From contig JASHRY010000293.1 of NCBI GenBank assembly GCA_030037105.1, positions 1-16,669 of the forward strand: a stretch of 16,669 nt of DNA. Reading direction: 5' to 3'. The translations under genes were made by a program, and so were the position numbers. The stretch is from Xanthobacteraceae bacterium. Its GTDB lineage: Bacteria; Pseudomonadota; Alphaproteobacteria; Rhizobiales; Xanthobacteraceae. The notes beneath the pieces are model-generated. The model was not told the DNA's origin. It saw nothing but the letters and a program-made list of their open reading frames with translations, and searched no databases. Below are positions 14,820 through 16,669 of the stretch, in pieces. The first letter of the stretch is position 1. Each line of letters begins with the position of its first letter.

Positions 14820-14953
14820 GGGAATTGACAGCACCCGCTCGTCTCCGCTCCGGGGAAGGGTAGGGGAAAGCTGAAATGAGGTGACCGGACAGGACACCGA
14901 CCATACCGACTAAATCCAACCCGCGGTCCTTGAAACCGTGAGCGGAGGGACGA

Positions 14954-16474
14954 ATGCCGGCAGTGCGAGAGACCGTCGATCAGGTCCGCCGTATCGACGT
15001 TGATCAGTATAAGTATGGATTCGAGACGCCGATCGAGTCGGAGAAGGCCCCTAGGGGCCTCTCCGAGGATACGATCCGGTTCATTTCGGCGAAGAAGAAT
15101 GAGCCCGAATGGATGCTGGCCTGGAGGCTCGACGCCTACCGGCGCTGGCTGACCATGCGCGAGCCGAAATGGGCCAAGGTCGACTACGGCCCGATCGACT
15201 ACCAGAACATCTATTATTACGCGGCGCCGAAGAAGAAGGATGGGCCGAAGTCGCTCGACGAGATCGATCCGGAAATCCTGCGCACTTACGAGCGGCTCGG
15301 CATTCCGCTCAGCGAACGCGAGGCGCTGCTCGGCGTGCAGCAGCGGCCGGCGGACGAGAATGAAGCGGCAGCAGCCGAGGGCAGCAACGGCTATGGCCGC
15401 GTCGCCGTCGATGCGGTGTTCGATTCGGTCTCGGTCGCTACCACCTTCAAGGCCGAGCTGGCGAAGGCCGGGGTCCTGTTCATGCCGATCTCCGAGGCGG
15501 TGCAGCAGCATCCCGATCTGGTGAAGAAGTATCTCGGCTCGGTGGTGCCGATCAGCGACAACTTCTTCGCCACGCTCAACTCGGCGGTGTTTTCCGACGG
15601 CTCGTTCGTCTATGTGCCGCCGGGCGTGCGCTGCCCGATGGAGCTGTCGACCTATTTCCGCATTAACGAGCGCAATACCGGGCAGTTCGAGCGCACTTTG
15701 ATCATCGCCGACCGCGGCTCCTATGTGAGCTATCTCGAAGGCTGCACCGCGCCGGTGCGCGATGAGAACCAGCTCCACGCCGCGGTGGTCGAGCTCGTGG
15801 CGCTCGACGACGCCGAGATCAAATATTCGACCATCCAGAATTGGTATCCGGGCGACGCGCAGGGCAGGGGCGGCGTCTACAACTTCGTCACCAAGCGCGG
15901 CGACTGCCGCGGCAGGAACGCCAAGATTTCCTGGACCCAGCTCGAGACCGGCTCGGCCATCACCTGGAAATATCCGAGCTGCATCCTGCGCGGCGACAAC
16001 GCGCGCGGCGAGTTCTACTCGATCGCCATCTCCAACGGCTACCAGCAGGTCGATTCCGGCACCAAGATGCTGCATCTGGGCAGGAACACGTCGAGCCGCA
16101 TCATCTCCAAGGGGATCGCCGCCGGGCACTCCAACAACACCTATCGCGGCCTCGTCACCGCGCACCGTCGCGCCGCCGGCGCGCGCAACTTCACCAATTG
16201 CGATTCGCTCCTGATCGGCGACAAATGCGGCGCGCACACCGTGCCCTATATCGAGGCGAAGAATTCCTCGGCCGTGTTCGAGCACGAGGCCACGACCTCG
16301 AAGATTTCCGAGGACATGCTGTTCTACTGCCGCCAGCGTGGACTGTCGACCGAGGAGGCGACCGCGCTCGTGGTCAACGGCTTCGTCAAGGACGTGCTGC
16401 AGCAATTGCCCATGGAATTCGCCGTCGAAGCGCAGAAGCTGATTTCGGTCTCGCTCGAAGGGAGCGTCGGCTGA
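14954..16474 (+). CDS. sufB: Fe-S cluster assembly scaffold protein SufB
   Basis: SufB is the scaffold of the SufBCD complex, where sulfur and iron are joined into clusters under oxidative stress or iron shortage; in alphaproteobacteria Suf is often the main system. The protein has 506 residues, slightly long for the family. It carries the beta-helix core ([40 protein letters not shown]) and the closing [20 protein letters not shown]. Cys416 there is the likely counterpart of the functional E. coli Cys405. A small Ala/Glu-rich insert ([17 protein letters not shown]) sits at about 132-148. ATG 14954 follows GGAGGG at ideal spacing. The 134-base gap before it is wide enough for its own promoter. 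Confidence 0.97.
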   Translation: MPAVRETVDQVRRIDVDQYKYGFETPIESEKAPRGLSEDTIRFISAKKNEPEWMLAWRLDAYRRWLTMREPKWAKVDYGPIDYQNIYYYAAPKKKDGPKSLDEIDPEILRTYERLGIPLSEREALLGVQQRPADENEAAAAEGSNGYGRVAVDAVFDSVSVATTFKAELAKAGVLFMPISEAVQQHPDLVKKYLGSVVPISDNFFATLNSAVFSDGSFVYVPPGVRCPMELSTYFRINERNTGQFERTLIIADRGSYVSYLEGCTAPVRDENQLHAAVVELVALDDAEIKYSTIQNWYPGDAQGRGGVYNFVTKRGDCRGRNAKISWTQLETGSAITWKYPSCILRGDNARGEFYSIAISNGYQQVDSGTKMLHLGRNTSSRIISKGIAAGHSNNTYRGLVTAHRRAAGARNFTNCDSLLIGDKCGAHTVPYIEAKNSSAVFEHEATTSKISEDMLFYCRQRGLSTEEATALVVNGFVKDVLQQLPMEFAVEAQKLISVSLEGSVG

Positions 16475-16477
16475 GCG

Positions 16478-16662
16478 ATGGCCAATATTGGTTCAGGCCC
16501 AAGCGCGCTCGCCGTCGGCACGGCGTCGATATCGTCGAGTATCCCGATTCGGGAAAGATCGGCCTTAGCGCCGGCATCAAGACCGCGGATTTCAAGACCG
16601 CTACCTTTGTCGGCATCGGTCGTTTGCAGAGCGCCGACTATTACGACGGCGAAAACGAGTAG
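16478..16662 (+). CDS. Small unrecognised reading frame after sufB, probably frameshifted or with non-standard start
   Basis: Three bases after the sufB stop an ATG (16478) opens a frame that begins MANIGSGPSALAVG but soon turns to rare codons (ATA, AGA, TTA, TCA). Another frame, one base back, has strongly coding-like codon use from about 16519 to TAG 16660-16662. It reads VDIVEYPDSGKIGLSAGIKT then ADFKTATFVGIGRLQSADYY and DGENE. That frame has no ATG, GTG or TTG start after sufB. The simplest reading is a gene of about 60 codons starting at ATG 16478 and missing one base between roughly 16481 and 16520, by mutation or sequencing error. I do not recognise the protein. Its place, between sufB and the expected sufC, suggests co-transcription. 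Confidence 0.4.
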
Positions 16663-16669
16663 GGCTGCC

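Noticed and set aside
14825..14830. TTGACA as the -35 of a sufB promoter
   Set aside because: No acceptable -10 lies 16 to 18 bases downstream; mentioned only as context for the Irr-like site.
14300..16405. 701-codon minus-strand open frame opposite the cysteine desulfurase and sufB
   Set aside because: It is a mirror of well-recognised plus-strand genes in GC-rich DNA, where stop codons are rare in the antisense frame; its product has no recognisable domain and spans two genes and their gap.

Overview
The window reads as chromosomal DNA of a GC-rich alphaproteobacterium of the Hyphomicrobiales, probably near Bradyrhizobium, Rhodopseudomonas and other Nitrobacteraceae or Xanthobacteraceae. 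This rests on codon use strongly biased to G/C at third positions, on the order penicillin-binding protein 1A then prfB, on a class I cysteine desulfurase directly before sufB, and on short palindromic intergenic repeats that begin GAGCATGATC. The taxon is inferred from gene order and style, not from a marker search.

Layout. Positions 1-264 hold the C-terminal end of penicillin-binding protein 1A. Next is prfB (364-1495), read through an in-frame UGA by the classical +1 programmed frameshift. A repeat-filled gap separates it from two minus-strand genes, a membrane-anchored M23 (LytM-type) peptidase and a Bcp/PrxQ peroxiredoxin with only one cysteine. A 1207-residue AsmA/YhdP-like protein (DUF3971 type) runs divergently from the peroxiredoxin gene and ends 6 bases from the convergent tyrS. 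Divergent from tyrS is anmK, for recycling of anhydro-N-acetylmuramic acid.

Positions 10061-12611 hold a tightly overlapped three-gene operon: an LpxD-type N-acyltransferase, a non-standard acyl carrier protein, and a beta-ketoacyl synthase of the FabF/NodE type. The stop and start codons overlap as ATGA and GTGA. It looks like a dedicated module that builds a particular acyl chain on its own carrier and passes it to a lipid A-type UDP-sugar. This is the most interesting part of the window.

A minus-strand alpha/beta hydrolase of the COG2945 type follows, then the start of a suf iron-sulfur assembly locus: cysteine desulfurase, sufB, and a small unrecognised reading frame that may be frameshifted. 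sufC would be expected just past the window. An Irr-box-like sequence lies in the anomalous A+T-rich last codons of the cysteine desulfurase gene.

Many of the genes serve the cell envelope: PBP1A, the M23 peptidase, the AsmA-like protein, AnmK and the LpxD/ACP/KAS operon. The rest are translation (prfB, tyrS), oxidative-stress and Fe-S housekeeping genes. No tRNA, rRNA, insertion sequence, CRISPR array or phage gene was seen. No gene-free gap exceeds 300 bases; the longest, about 270 bases, lies between the hydrolase and the cysteine desulfurase.
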